The notes under the pieces: model-generated
Database searches by the model: none
What the model was told of the DNA's origin: nothing
Seen by the model: the letters and a program-made list of their open reading frames with translations, nothing else
Position numbers and translations under genes: made by a program
Shown: positions 54,485 through 64,000 of the stretch, one piece after another
Layout: every line of letters starts with the position of its first letter
How positions within the stretch are numbered: position 1 is the stretch's first letter
Assembly: GCA_009103225.1 (NCBI GenBank)
Contig: RHPI01002204.1
Coordinates: 310,001-374,000, forward strand
Source of the DNA: Chlorokybus atmophyticus
Taxonomy: Eukaryota; Streptophyta; Chlorokybophyceae; Chlorokybales; Chlorokybaceae
Reading direction: 5' to 3'
Length of the DNA: 64,000 bases

Positions 54485-54678
54485 TGAGCTGAGTTTTGTG
54501 TTGTAGGACCGCCATGTGTTCTTCGAGGATCTCAAACACCTGGCTGAGGAGTGGGCTGATCGCGATGCAGATACCAAGGCAGCTCACACAGCCCTTGAGG
54601 TGGCTCACAGAGAAGAGCAAGCAGCAATGATAGTAGAAGACATCCCCGTGGTTGCCAACGCAACTGTTAAACACTGAG
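54485..54678 (+). other. Possible C-terminal extension of the methyltransferase module
   Basis: After a short gap holding TGA and a TTGTAG acceptor-like site, an open stretch reads DRHVFFEDLKHLAEEWADRD and ends KH-TGA (54676-54678). The helical, charged composition suggests a real C-terminal tail joined by a very short intron or frameshift. Confidence 0.35.
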
Positions 54679-54900
54679 CTAGAGGTGGCCAACTACAGCA
54701 TACACATGCACCGGAACATACACATAAGGCTTGCAAAGGGGTTTCACCAGGGGTTTCATCAAGGCTCCTGTCGAGGTGCTCTGTCTCACTTGTTAAACAC
54801 TGAGCTAGCGCTGGCCAACTACAGCATACACATGCACTAGAACATACACACAAGGCGTGCACACAAGGCTTGCAAAGGGGTTTCACCCGAACCAACAACT
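54665..54900 (+). repeat. Two tandem copies of a ~124-bp segment
   Basis: GTTAAACACTGAGCTAG...TGGCCAACTACAGCATACACATGCA...GAACATACACA occurs at 54665 and again at 54789. Between them a 21-bp stretch (CTGTCGAGGTGCTCTGTCTCACT-like, near 54769-54789) is also present inside the copia gene near 56002, which suggests template switching or gene conversion. Confidence 0.75.
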
Positions 54901-55296
54901 TGTTAATGCTGTTGGCTTTGATATCAGCCCGACTACACATGTCTACTTTAGCAAGCACCGCGTGAGCTATACTCAGCTGATTGCCAATATGTAAGCTTAG
55001 CTCTCTAGCTTACAGCCAAAGCTTTCCAACAAGCTAAGCCACGTCTTTCAAGGCTAAGTATACGCGGAGTTCTCGCCGTTCTCCTAAGGCGTTGGCTGCG
55101 TCAGGCTGCGCCAGTCTCATGAGCAAGTCCGGAGTCTCCTGCTTGGTCATACTTCGCGTAGTGGACTCGATATCCGCTCAGACTCTTGACTGATCGATAT
55201 CAGCTCATACTAGTAGCAGTATCTCTAAGGCTCATGCCTTAGCCAATTCACAAGCTGACTGGAGTGAGCAGTGTGCAAGACATGCTCATGCTAACA
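54901..55296 (-). repeat. Probable 3' LTR of the second copia element
   Basis: Minus-strand sequence starts TGTTAGCATGAGCATG at 55296, right after a purine-rich GCGTGGGAG tract at the end of pol, and could end ...AGCATTAACA at 54901 (TG...CA, 396 bp). The 5' LTR is missing because the element is truncated, so the boundaries are inferred from sequence alone. Confidence 0.5.
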
Positions 55297-55312
55297 CTCC
55301 CACGCAGGCAGC

Positions 55313-57790
55313 TTAGTAGACTCTAAGTCCTACAGTGCAGTCATGGAACTTCTTCGTCACGAAAGGCTTGGTCATGCAGTTAGCCAGGATCTCCTCCGTG
55401 TTGCAGTACTTGAACGCCACCTCGTTCCTTACCACACGCTCACACACAAAGTGGTGAATCACGTCAATGTGCTTTTACCGGACTGAAGCAATCGGTTGCT
55501 TTAACAGCTTGATTGCGCCTTGGTTGTCGCAGTTGATGCTGATGCAGCTTACAGGGTAGCATAAGTCCACCATCAGCTTCTTCAACCACAATGCCTCCTT
55601 CATTGCCGATGAGGCAGCCATGTACTCCGCCTCTGCTATCGAGGCAGCCACGGTAGGTTGCAGCTTATTGTTCCAACTAACAACTCCACCATTGATCAGG
55701 AACACGTATCCAATAGTTGACCTCCTCGTGTCGAGGTCCCCAGCGTAGTCAGCGTCACAGTAGCCCTCCAACTCCTTGTCTCCAGCACCAGCTCCCTCTC
55801 CAAAGTGAATGCCCACGCTTGTGCTCCCCTCACATAACGCAGCAACTCCTTTGCAGCTCTCCAATGCTCCATGGTGGGTGCTAACAGTGTAGCGTGAAAG
55901 CACTCCCACAGCATGTGCGATGTCTGGCCTAGTGCTCACGGACATGTAAAGCATACTCCCAACCAACTCACAGTAAGGGAACTTGCTGCTTCTGTCGAGG
56001 TGCTCTGTCTCACTCATTGCTCGCTGCAGCTTGGCTCCCACGGACATGGGTATCACCTTGTCTTTGGCGTCTCCCATCGTAAAGTTCTCCACAACCCTTC
56101 ACGCCATCAACTCCTGGCTAATCTTGGCTGTCTTGTTGTCTTTGTCCCTCTCAATCACCATGCTCGGAAACAGCTTTGCCTCTCCTAAGTCCCTCATGTT
56201 GCAGGCAGACTTGAGAGTTGTCTTCACCTCCTCCAAATCCTTCAGCTTCTTCGCAGCAGCCATAATGTCGTCGACGTAGACCAACAGCAAGATCTTCTTC
56301 TCCTTGTGCGTGAAGAGTCCAGGATCAGCTTCAGAAGGTGTGAAGCCAATCTTCTTCTCCAACTCCTTGGTGAGCCGGATGTGCCATAAACTTTGCGCTT
56401 GCTTAAGCCCATACAATGCCTTTACAAGTCTGCAAGCAGTGCCTGGTCCTCCCTCCTCATAGCCCTTGGGTTGCTGCATGTAGATCTCCTCCTCCAACTC
56501 TTCGTAGAGGAATGCAGTCTTCACATCCAAGTGGTGTAGCTCCCAATCTTCAGCTACCACAAGTGCAAACGTGGTGCGAAAGGTTACAAGCTTACTAGCA
56601 GGGGCGAACACCTCATCAAAGTCAATGCCCTCTTGCTGCAAGTACCCCTTCACCACCAATCGTGCCTTGTATCTCTCGATGCGGCCTTGCCCATTGCGCT
56701 TGATCTTGGACACCCATTTCACCGGTAAGAGCTTCACTTCAAATGGGACCTTCTCCAGCCTCCATGTGCCGTTGGCATGCAAGGATGCTATCTCCTCGTC
56801 CATTGCATGCTGCCCCAGCTCTGTGTCTAGGACTGTCATTGCCTCCTCATATGTGGTAGGCTCCTCCTCCTTGGATGATGCTGCCAAGCTTTTGAAGCGT
56901 TCTTCCTTAAGTCCCGTGCTCCTCAGCATGTACCTGGGCTCCTCCTGGACCTCCACAGCTTCTTCCTCCGAAGCTTGTTGCTGACTGACGGCTGGTGTCT
57001 GTAGTTTGGTCCTCAGGGTGCGATATGTTGATTGGTGACTCCTCCATGTTGGGGTCCTCCTCCTCAACAACCTTTGGGACATCACCTGTGATGCCTTCCT
57101 CCACAAAAATTACATCCCTACTCACCACCACGTTGTTGTCTTCCAGTAGCACGCGGTAGGCCTTTGAGTTGAACTCATAGCCAATGAACACGCCCTTCTT
57201 GCTCTTGGGCGCCAGCTTCTTTTGCAGCTGCTTGGGGATAAGATTATACGGTGTAGAGCTGAAAACCTTTAACATAGAGATGTCTGGCCTTTGCTTGGTA
57301 AAAAGCTCCCACGGTTTCTTCGATGGAGATGCTTCCACTGAACGATTGCGCGCATACGCTGCAGTAAGCAATGCATCTCCCCACCTATGGTCTTGCATTT
57401 TTGCCACCCACCAGTCCACCAGCATTGCTCTGACTTTCTCCAACATGGTTCTGTTAAGCCTCTCAGCTGCTCCGTTCTGCTGCGGGGTGTAGGGTGCCGT
57501 GTATCGGTGCGTAATCCCGTGCTCGGCCAATCAGGTCTTCAGCTCCTTGCTGATGTATTCTCCACCTCTATCTGATCGCACTGTTACCACCTTCTTTTCT
57601 AACTGTTTCTCCATCAGGGTGAGTACCTTCCTCAGCTGTGCCGACACTTCCGACTTCAAATGCAGGGGCACCACCACCGCAACCTTGCTGTAGTCACCCA
57701 GGAATGTACAAAAATACCTGTACCTTCAGCAGTTCCAACAGGCAGTGGTCCGCATACATCAGAGTGTACCAGCTGCAGAGGCTTGGTTGT
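55313..57790 (-). pseudogene. Ty1/copia element, 5'-truncated (integrase-RT-RNase H)
   Basis: Minus strand from 57790: integrase start KPLQLVHSDVCGPLPVG, VRSDRGGEYISKEL, HRYTAPYTPQQNGAAERLNR (about 57520-57460), then WELFTKQRPDISML and GVFIGYEFNSKAYRVL. RT has VKWVSKIKRNGQGRIERYKA, DEVFAPASKLVTFRT, LDVKTAFLYEELEEEIYM and LLLVYVDDIMAA (56310-56265). RNase H/connection has STRPDIAHAVGVLSRY, YCDADYAGDLDTRRST, AEAEYMAASSAMKEALWL, and the C-terminal KHIDVIHHFVCERV. Defects: TGA before LAEHGITH, TGA after QELMA, TAA before KHIDV, and a frameshift at the integrase-RT linker. Gag and protease are missing; the sequence stops at a palindrome satellite. Confidence 0.92.
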
Positions 57791-57829
57791 CACACTCTGT
57801 CACACGGATTGACGTTCAAGGATCAGGTA

Positions 57830-58630
57830 TGGTCTTTTCACGGACCCCCAGGACCATGCATGGTCCGTATCCCGCGGGCCAGGACTGCCTGGTCCGCGGG
57901 GGACGGACCATGCATGGTCCGTTCGGGGTCCCGAATCCTAGTGCGCAGTCACGCACCAGATGTGGTGCGTGGCTGGACCAGACATATTACCGGTCCTACT
58001 GGCCGCGAAAGACTGGACCATACACGGTCTGCAGCCGGACCAGGCATATTGCCGGTGCGACTGTCAATGGGTGTACGGACCATGCGTGGTCTGGACCACA
58101 ACAATGTCGGACCATATGTGTTGCGGTGAATGAAATCGATGGGACTGGTCCGAACCACATTGATTGGGCGGACCGTTGCTGGTGCACGCTCAGCTTATCG
58201 GTCATTTTGGACAAGCAGCACGCACCATACATGGTCTGCCGCCTTAACAAGCTCTTACTGGTCCAAATGCTAACAAGTTGTGGACCATTCATGGTCCTTA
58301 AGCTAACCAGGCAGCTATTGGTCCAAATTGTCGTATACTTGCGGACCGTATATGGTCCTTGACTTAACCAAGCTCTTCCTGGTCCGAAGGTCTGGGAGAG
58401 TACGGACCATGCGTGGTTCTAGGTTGGTCCGCAGAACAGTGATTGGGACCATCGCTGATGCACGCTCAGCTCCTTGACAGTCGCACCATGCATGATGCGA
58501 CTGTCAAGGGTAAGTCTTCATGGCAGCCTCTAGTAACCGTCGATCCAAGCTTATCGAACGGTGTGCAGTTACTCCATAGAGTCAAGCACCTTGCATGGTG
58601 CGACTGTCAACTCACGTGCATGGGCTCAGA
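57830..58630 (+). repeat. Palindrome-rich satellite (GGACCATGCATGGTCC family)
   Basis: Dozens of short palindromes: GGACCATGCATGGTCC near 57851 and again near 57906; a 13-bp-arm hairpin CCCGCGGGCCAGG...CCTGGTCCGCGGG at 57871-57900. A 60-61-bp tandem block starts about 58222, each unit holding an ACCATNCATGGTCC palindrome and a CTGGTCC. No gene. Related palindromes occur at 24, 42, 48 and 63.8 kb. Confidence 0.85.
58473..58508. repeat. Perfect 13-bp inverted repeat with TTGACAGTC arms
   Basis: CTTGACAGTCGCA (58473-58485), centre CCATGCATGA, and TGCGACTGTCAAG (58496-58508). It combines the two recurrent motifs of the right part of the window, TTGACAGTC and the CATGCATG core. Confidence 0.9.
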
Positions 58631-58767
58631 GTACCGTGGTTTGTGCAGTAGGGTTTTACCGCTCAGTGAGGTGGCGCCGGCGGAGGGAGCAGGCGGCGGC
58701 GCTCTTGTTGGTGGCGGCGGCGGCGGCCTCTTAGCGGTGTACTTAGTGGCGGAATGCTGGCGTAATA

Positions 58768-59473
58768 TCAATGGCAGGCAAAAAAGCTGTCAAGTTTGCC
58801 AGGGACATTAGTACCAAGCTGGGAATCAACTTGCATGGCGTTGGGCTCACGTTGTTGCCCGTGTACGGAATTGATGTAAGCTGCCACATTGCCAGTGCGG
58901 GGGTGGCCATCGATAACAACCTGATATTTGTAGGGGTTTTTTGGCGGGAACAGGTTGACGTGATATCGTCTGTGGTGTTGAAAGCCGGTTGTTAGCTGGC
59001 AACTGCGGAAGACATCCCGCTGCTCCTGGTATGTGAACCATTTGCCGTCGTATGGCATCAGGTACTCCTCTGCAAAGTTGCACACAGGTCATCAGTTATA
59101 AGCACAGGTGTATACACAAACACATCGCGTATACACGTGCACGCACCATTCGCTATGTCCTGGCGGGCAAACAGTCCCCGTCCAACACCAATGATTGTGG
59201 AGTTCTTGATCTCCCAGTCGTGCAGGTGATACTTGAACTCCTCTTTGACCGGAATGCTTGTGGATGCTTTCACATCCTTCAAATAGTTCAGCCGCCACAG
59301 CTGGTGCTTGTCTCCAGCTCCACGATGGATGAGCTTCAGGTTGGGAATCTCATTGTCAGTCTGTTTGAAGCAGTGGTCAGTTGCAATGCTTTGAGAGCCA
59401 CACAGATGACAGTCTTGCTTGACAGTCCTCAACACTCATGACAGATGACAGTCTTGCTTGACAGTTCTCTAAG

Positions 59474-59507
<34 letters not shown>

Positions 59508-59749
59508 AATTCACGACATATGCTTACCCTCAAGATGTCGTCCGACAGGTTGGGTGGCTGTGTGGTGCCCGTGGAACTGTAGCGTTTCACTTCAAACCTC
59601 TGCATCTCATAAAGAGCTGCACGGAACTCTTCTTTGGGATCCACCGCAGGTCCTTTGCCGCGTTGCTGTGCGGAGGATTTACGCAATGATGGACTTGTTG
59701 AGACATCTGCAGTCTCCTCCGAGTCTGCCTCCTCGCTTCCTTCCGGCTT

Positions 59750-59800
<51 letters not shown>

Positions 59801-60675
59801 CTCCGTTTGCTCCTCTTCCACCTCCAACTGCGTATTGCGAGGCCAAAAGATATATTGCCTTGACAGCCGTCCCGCTTCGTCCCACAGTTCTTGCGTTTGT
59901 AACCTTGGGTAAGTAAGAATGCCGCGATAATTGGTGTACAAATGCACTCACCCATCCTGGGATGGCCATGACTTTTGCCATTTTGTAGTACTTCAGCACC
60001 GCGACATGTGGGTGAGGGTGGGCCGGGAATTGATCCTTCTGCAATACGCTGCTGGTGAGTTTCTCATGCAATGGGACATGTTACGCAAATGTAAGTTGAT
60101 AACTAGGCTGATAGAACAAATTAACATCATGCATAGCAAGTGACATGCACAGGATCCCAGCAGCGACTGTCAATGCGATGCGCGATGCCTTAGCACAGAG
60201 CATTGACAGCCTATGCATGTCGTAAACAATCTTAATTGTTGAACGTTCTTACCTTGATGACTTGCTGGTATTGAAGCCCCATAGCCTTGCACACATCCTG
60301 GTCCTCCCTACCGCCCCGGTTGTTGATCATGCGCACGCATCGGCACACCTGCGTGTTGAAGTGCTGTCCGATTTTGGTGGGCTTGGTCTCTCCCCCAGTT
60401 GGTTGACCCCTTGCATCACGGTGACCAGCTTGCACATTGCATGCAGAATGGGCAGCCCCAAATAAACGGCGCCCCTGTGGACGCCCGCCTTCGTTCCATG
60501 ATGTCCAACTGCCTGGCAATCCTTCTCCTAGCGACTGTCTTGTACAACTCCTCACAGCTCCGCACACCTCTCCTCGCTTCACCCTGCGCCCTGAGCTACA
60601 CCCACACCCACAACCACAACCACCACAACCACCACAACCACAACAATAGCAAACTATACTAGGGAGACCATGCAA
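58768..60675 (-). CDS. SET-domain protein (putative lysine methyltransferase)
   Basis: Minus-strand exons 59069-58768, 59360-59147 and about 59903-59528, with further 5' exons near 60043-59952 and upstream of 60245 whose joins are not fully resolved. Protein order: MINNRGGREDQDVCKAMGLQ; HPHVAVLKYYKMAKVMAIPG; LWDEAGRLSRQYIFWPRNTQ; a polyglutamine run (CAG/CAA, 59748-59800) and acidic region. The SET domain follows: WEIKNSTIIGVGRGLFARQD, EEYLMPYDGKWFTYQEQRDV, KYQVVIDGHPRTGNVAAYIN (the GN-x-AAYIN pseudoknot-type motif), NAMQVDS. Stop TGA. SET enzymes transfer methyl groups to lysines of histones or other proteins; the substrate is unknown. There is no post-SET cysteine cluster and the usual NHS is NSV, so activity is uncertain. 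A 31-G tract lies in an intron. Confidence 0.72.
59396..59470 (+). repeat. Short tandem repeat GATGACAGTCTTGCTTGACAG
   Basis: Two copies, about 59404 and 59444, 40 bp apart, within the intron just upstream of the G tract. Each contains the TGACAGTC word enriched in this region. Confidence 0.8.
59476..59506 (+). repeat. Homopolymer of 31 G
   Basis: Uninterrupted run of 31 guanines in an intron of the SET gene (C-tract in the transcript). It could form G-quadruplexes on the plus strand. Its exact length is likely unreliable in a draft assembly. Confidence 0.9.
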
Positions 60676-61244
60676 TGGCTATATACGCCGCCAACCTCCC
60701 GTCCAATCTATGATGTCCCATCAATGACAGCCGCCAAGTTGGTGAGTCCCTAGCCCTACCACTGCTAACCCTTAACAGCCGCCTTATAAATTCTACGCAA
60801 TTTGTTGCTAGCAGTGCGTTTGGCGTCGATTCGACGTCCAATAAATGACAACCCCCAGATATAAGGTGAGTATAGGGATTGACAGCCGCGTCGCTAGCTT
60901 TGTGAGTTTCATTGACTGTGTCGCACTGCATTTGGCACTGCACAATTGCGGCTTGTGCGGCGGTCACAATGCTTGTGCGGCTCGTGCGACTGTCCATATG
61001 GAACACAGTAGGACTTGACAGTCCTAGTCAGTGAGTAGTGAGTTCGCTTGCGAGTTTGCATGCGCCATGGTTGTGTGTTGCTTGAAAAATTGCATTAGTC
61101 GTTTGTGGTTTGCTGCTTGAGCTGTCAGCGCTTACCTAAAAGGTGTTTGTTTTGCTTTGAAGCTTGCATGCCTTGTTGATTGTGCGCTGAGTCACTGTCT
61201 GTGCACTAAGTTCGGTTGCTTGTTCAGGCTGTTCAGCTGACATT
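60676..61244. promoter_or_regulatory. Divergent intergenic region (SET gene / unknown gene)
   Basis: Between the start of the minus-strand SET gene and the plus-strand gene at 61245. It should hold both promoters. One exact TTGACAGTC is at 61015 and near-copies lie around 60724 and 60880. No RNA gene seen. Confidence 0.5.
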
Positions 61245-63671
61245 ATGGCTATTGGGGAGGGCAGCCTACTGCCTGCTGCAGCTGATTGCTTCAGGGCCAA
61301 GGGCAACCATTTGCTGGGCCAGGCCAGCAAATGGTTCCTAATGAATGAGGAGTACAAGCATATGCGCACAACGCTGATGGTCAACCTAGAGAAGCTGAAG
61401 AAGGAGATGTTAAGCAAGTGGCCACTACCTCAAGGTATGAAAGGCAAGGACTTCAAGATGAATGCCGAGCACCGGCAGGAGCTCGACGAAGTATGCGAGG
61501 CGGTCTTGCAGCAGTCACTTCCACTGGTCTTTGACGTAAACCACACGCTCACGTGGACAAAAGGTGAGCTGCTTTCTTGGTGACATCTGCTGTTTGACAG
61601 AAACTTGCATTCAGCTGTGTTGAAGTGAGCTTTCAAGCATGTCGTTCAGCTTTCAGTTCACTCACTGTTTGCTTAGCTGTCTTGCCATTGACAGTCCTTG
61701 CCCTGGTTGATGTGTTTGTGCTTGTTGATTCATTGACCAGTTGCGATATGCTGTCTTTGAGGCTGTCTTCTGCTAGATGCCATCTTCCAACAGCTGAAAA
61801 TGCTGTATTGGAGCTGTCTTGCCGTTGACAGTCCTTGCCGCTGGTACTTTGCTGTACTCTTATCTGCTTGTGTTGCAGCACAAATCAAGCAGCATGTACT
61901 GGTGCTGCAGTACTCCGTTGGCGCGAAGCGCGGCAGTGGTACCGGGAAGAGCGTCTAAGAACGCAATGAGGCCAAGAAGCAAAGGCGTGCAAGCGACAGG
62001 GAAGCTGCACAAGGTAGCCGCGCTGCTCAAGCTGGAGCTGGCTGGGGCATGACATTTTGTCTGGGGAGGGACATGAGGGCCAACCAGCAGGTGGTCATGC
62101 TTGCGCCTTTAACCGCTCTTCCTCTCACAAACGCTCAGTACCGGGCCACTTGGCTAAAAGAGAGGTAAGCAACTATGGTGATGTCGGTCGACTGTCGGTC
62201 CTGTTGTACTGTTTTGCTGAGCTGCTGCCTCCATGCATACTGGCTTAACACATGGTGCCTGCTACTCTGAATGCTACTCTGCGTGTCATGACAGGGGTGC
62301 GGACGGATATGCTGAAGATCAGGTGTTCGACATTTGCAACAACGCAGTAGTTGTTGGCGACGCCACCATCGATTCCGTATGCGAGCCAGACCAACCAATG
62401 CGCACGTATCCAGTCTCTGTTAACCACTGGATGGCAATGAGAAGTGAGGATGGCAACCTTGCCGATCAACTACCTGTGAAAGAAAGGCATTTTCTCTATG
62501 GCACGCCGACAAGCAGCTGCCATGGTGGGCGTACTCTGGAGGTACATTGCTTGCTGTGGATGGGCACATGCTCCTGCTGTGACTGTATGGTGTAGTGCAT
62601 GAGCATTTCTTGTGTTAAACACAACAACATGCAGGGCAGGGAGATGGAGTGGCCCATGATGGTCTTGGCCAGCGGAGGCATCTGCCCCTGTGAGGCATGC
62701 GCTAACGATGAGCGCATTGCGGTGCCGGGTTGCATCAAGGACCGGCTACCTACGCCCGCAGCCAGGCACAGCACACACACAGAGGTTAATAAGGGCTGTT
62801 GTTAGGCTGTTGTCACATCATGAACAGTCGCCAATGCAGCCATTGATCACGCCTTGACAGTCGCAAATTGCATTACATGTTACAGTTCTTGACAGTCATT
62901 AATGCACTGCAGACTGTCAATGATATTGACAGTCGCCAATGGACTGCACTGACCACTCTGGGTCCTAGGCAGGTTGCTGGGGCGATCTCTGACTGTGAAG
63001 ATGAAGAAGCCGCCGCCATGGACTTGCGAACTGCAGCGGGGATCGTGTGCAACACCAAGCCCAACGCCCCCACCAGAGAGGAGGCAATGGACATGTATGA
63101 GTACTACCACCACATCGAGCACACGCTGTTCCACAATGGTCACCAGCTGGCATTCAAGGACCCCAACCAAATGGAGCGTGTGCCAGACGAGCTGATGTTG
63201 AGAGCCATTGTCAGCTTTGCTGCCAGGAAAAAGTGGTTGATGTCCAACAAAGATGTTGAAGGAGGGTGCAAGTGGGGATCCAATCGCAAACTACCAGGTA
63301 TGCATACTTCACTGCAGCAAGTTAACGACAGTCCTTTGCTGGTTTTCAAGAGTGATGATTTGGTACAATGCAGGGCTTTTGAGCGAGGCAAAGAAGAGAA
63401 AGCCATTCCGACCCAAGAGGCAGTGGACGCGACAGCCCTCGTCATCCTCCTAGGTGGGTGGTTTCCTGTGCTATGGTCAAGTTACATTACTGTTTGTGTA
63501 AGCACGTGACAGTACAGTTGTTGTGCAGAGCTCAACAAGCACTCGCTAAGTGTTTGCAAGAGATGCTGTTGAGCAAGGCTGTCGCGGGTGTCTTCACATT
63601 GGGGTTGAATCAACCAGGGAGAGCACAAGTCTGGCTTCCTGGCGAAGGTGCTGGCAACACAAGAGACTGAT
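61245..63671 (+). CDS. Unidentified multi-exon gene, lineage-specific
   Basis: Not a recognised family. Exons: 61245-61563 (MAIGEGSLLPAAADCFRAKG; LPLVFDVNHTLTWTK), 61879-about 62164 (RNEAKKQRRASDREAAQGSR; WGMTFCLGRDMRANQQVVML), about 62293-62540 (FDICNNAVVVGDATIDSVCE), about 62635-62784 (GICPCEACANDE), about 62972-63297 (EEAMDMYEYYHHIEHTLFHN; RAIVSFAARKKWLMSNKD), 63374-63453, and a last exon from about 63529 (QQALAKCLQEMLLSKAVAG) to TGA 63669-63671. Exon 2 has one in-frame TAA (about 61956) before ERNEAKK. A CxC-type pair suggests metal binding. Divergent from the SET gene, with TTGACAGTC motifs in its introns. Could be a host gene or part of a repeated family. Confidence 0.5.
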
Positions 63672-63699
63672 GTTGTTAGCTGCTCCTGTTACCTCCTGT

Positions 63700-64000
63700 A
63701 ACCGCAGCTTGAAGTGCATGTAGGAGACTGTAGCTACAGTCTCACTGGCTTGACACTGATGGGCTGTCGTTTGACAGTCCATTACAGCATTTCTGTGAAT
63801 TGCATGCGTGTCGGATTGTATGCACCGGGCACGGTGCAGGCACCAGTGCTAAGACCATGCATGGATTCAATGGCTGTGACATCATGACAGACCATGCATG
63901 GTGCGACTGTCAATCAGACCATGTGGTGCGTTGTCTGTTAGGACCAGACATGGTGCCGCTTGTGGACCATGCATGGCTTCAATGGCTGTGACATTATGAT
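63700..64000 (+). repeat. Palindrome repeats at the right edge
   Basis: GACCATGCATGG-NTTCAATGGCTGTGACAT occurs at about 63853 and again at about 63966 (113 bp apart). Between them is ACCATGCATGGTGCGACTGTCAA. Same palindrome family as 57.8-58.6 kb; the array runs off the window. Confidence 0.75.

Noticed and set aside
57830..58630. CRISPR-like array (repeats with spacers)
   Set aside because: Repeats are degenerate palindromes with irregular spacing in a eukaryotic satellite; no cas genes or leader.
59587..59955. Poly-Ser/poly-Ala alternative frames over the CAG repeat
   Set aside because: They are shifted readings of the polyglutamine exon of the SET gene; only the Gln frame connects to flanking exons in a sensible order.

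Overview
The window is eukaryotic nuclear DNA. Real genes are split by GT-AG introns, many under 100 bp, and they sit among Ty1/copia, Ty3/gypsy, TRIM and DNA transposons and short palindromic satellite arrays. The mix (chromovirus, copia, INCENP-like scaffold, SET protein, retroelement-borne cytosine methyltransferase) suggests a green alga or early streptophyte, but the sequence alone does not fix the species. There is one ambiguous base (N) at 19676, so this is a draft assembly.

Layout. 1-0.8 kb: 3' part of a minus-strand WD40 gene. 2.0-4.15 kb: an eight-exon inosine triphosphatase gene with a 10-nt microexon. 5.2-9.0 kb: decayed copia (minus). 9-13.5 kb: non-coding, with old repeats and hairpins. 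13.5-21.1 kb: a pogo/Tigger-type transposase relic (minus) split by a complete 6.1-kb chromovirus with 643-bp LTRs, target-site duplications and a textbook -1 frameshift signal. 21.8-26.2 kb: a small TIR element and diverged tandem repeats.

26.2-37.6 kb: an 11.35-kb unit bounded by perfect 22-bp terminal inverted repeats. It carries three plus-strand genes: a coiled-coil protein; a large protein with a GDQ/GDFH core, a PIN/XPG-like nuclease motif and a C-terminal CXC cysteine cluster; and a zinc finger-Tudor-DNA cytosine methyltransferase whose catalytic part resembles phage enzymes. I regard this as the most novel object here: an apparent DNA transposon that carries its own DNA-modifying enzyme.

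38.5-40.8 kb: an INCENP-like gene (chromosomal passenger complex). 42.5-48.5 kb: a TRIM element (78/79-bp LTRs, TSD ATCAT) invaded by a gypsy element with identical LTRs, hence a very recent insertion, whose gag and pol are separated by a single in-frame TAG. 50.4-54.7 kb: a gag-protease-cytosine methyltransferase module, a second and unrelated DNA methyltransferase in a mobile context. 54.9-57.8 kb: truncated copia (minus). 57.8-58.6 kb: palindrome satellite. 58.8-60.7 kb: SET-domain gene (minus), divergent from an unidentified multi-exon gene at 61.2-63.7 kb. The last 6 kb is strongly enriched in the 9-mer TTGACAGTC.

Two themes cut across the regions. DNA methyltransferases have been captured by two different mobile elements. 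In-frame TAA/TAG codons also repeatedly fall where glutamine is expected, which points either to CpA-to-TpA mutation or to stop-codon reassignment.
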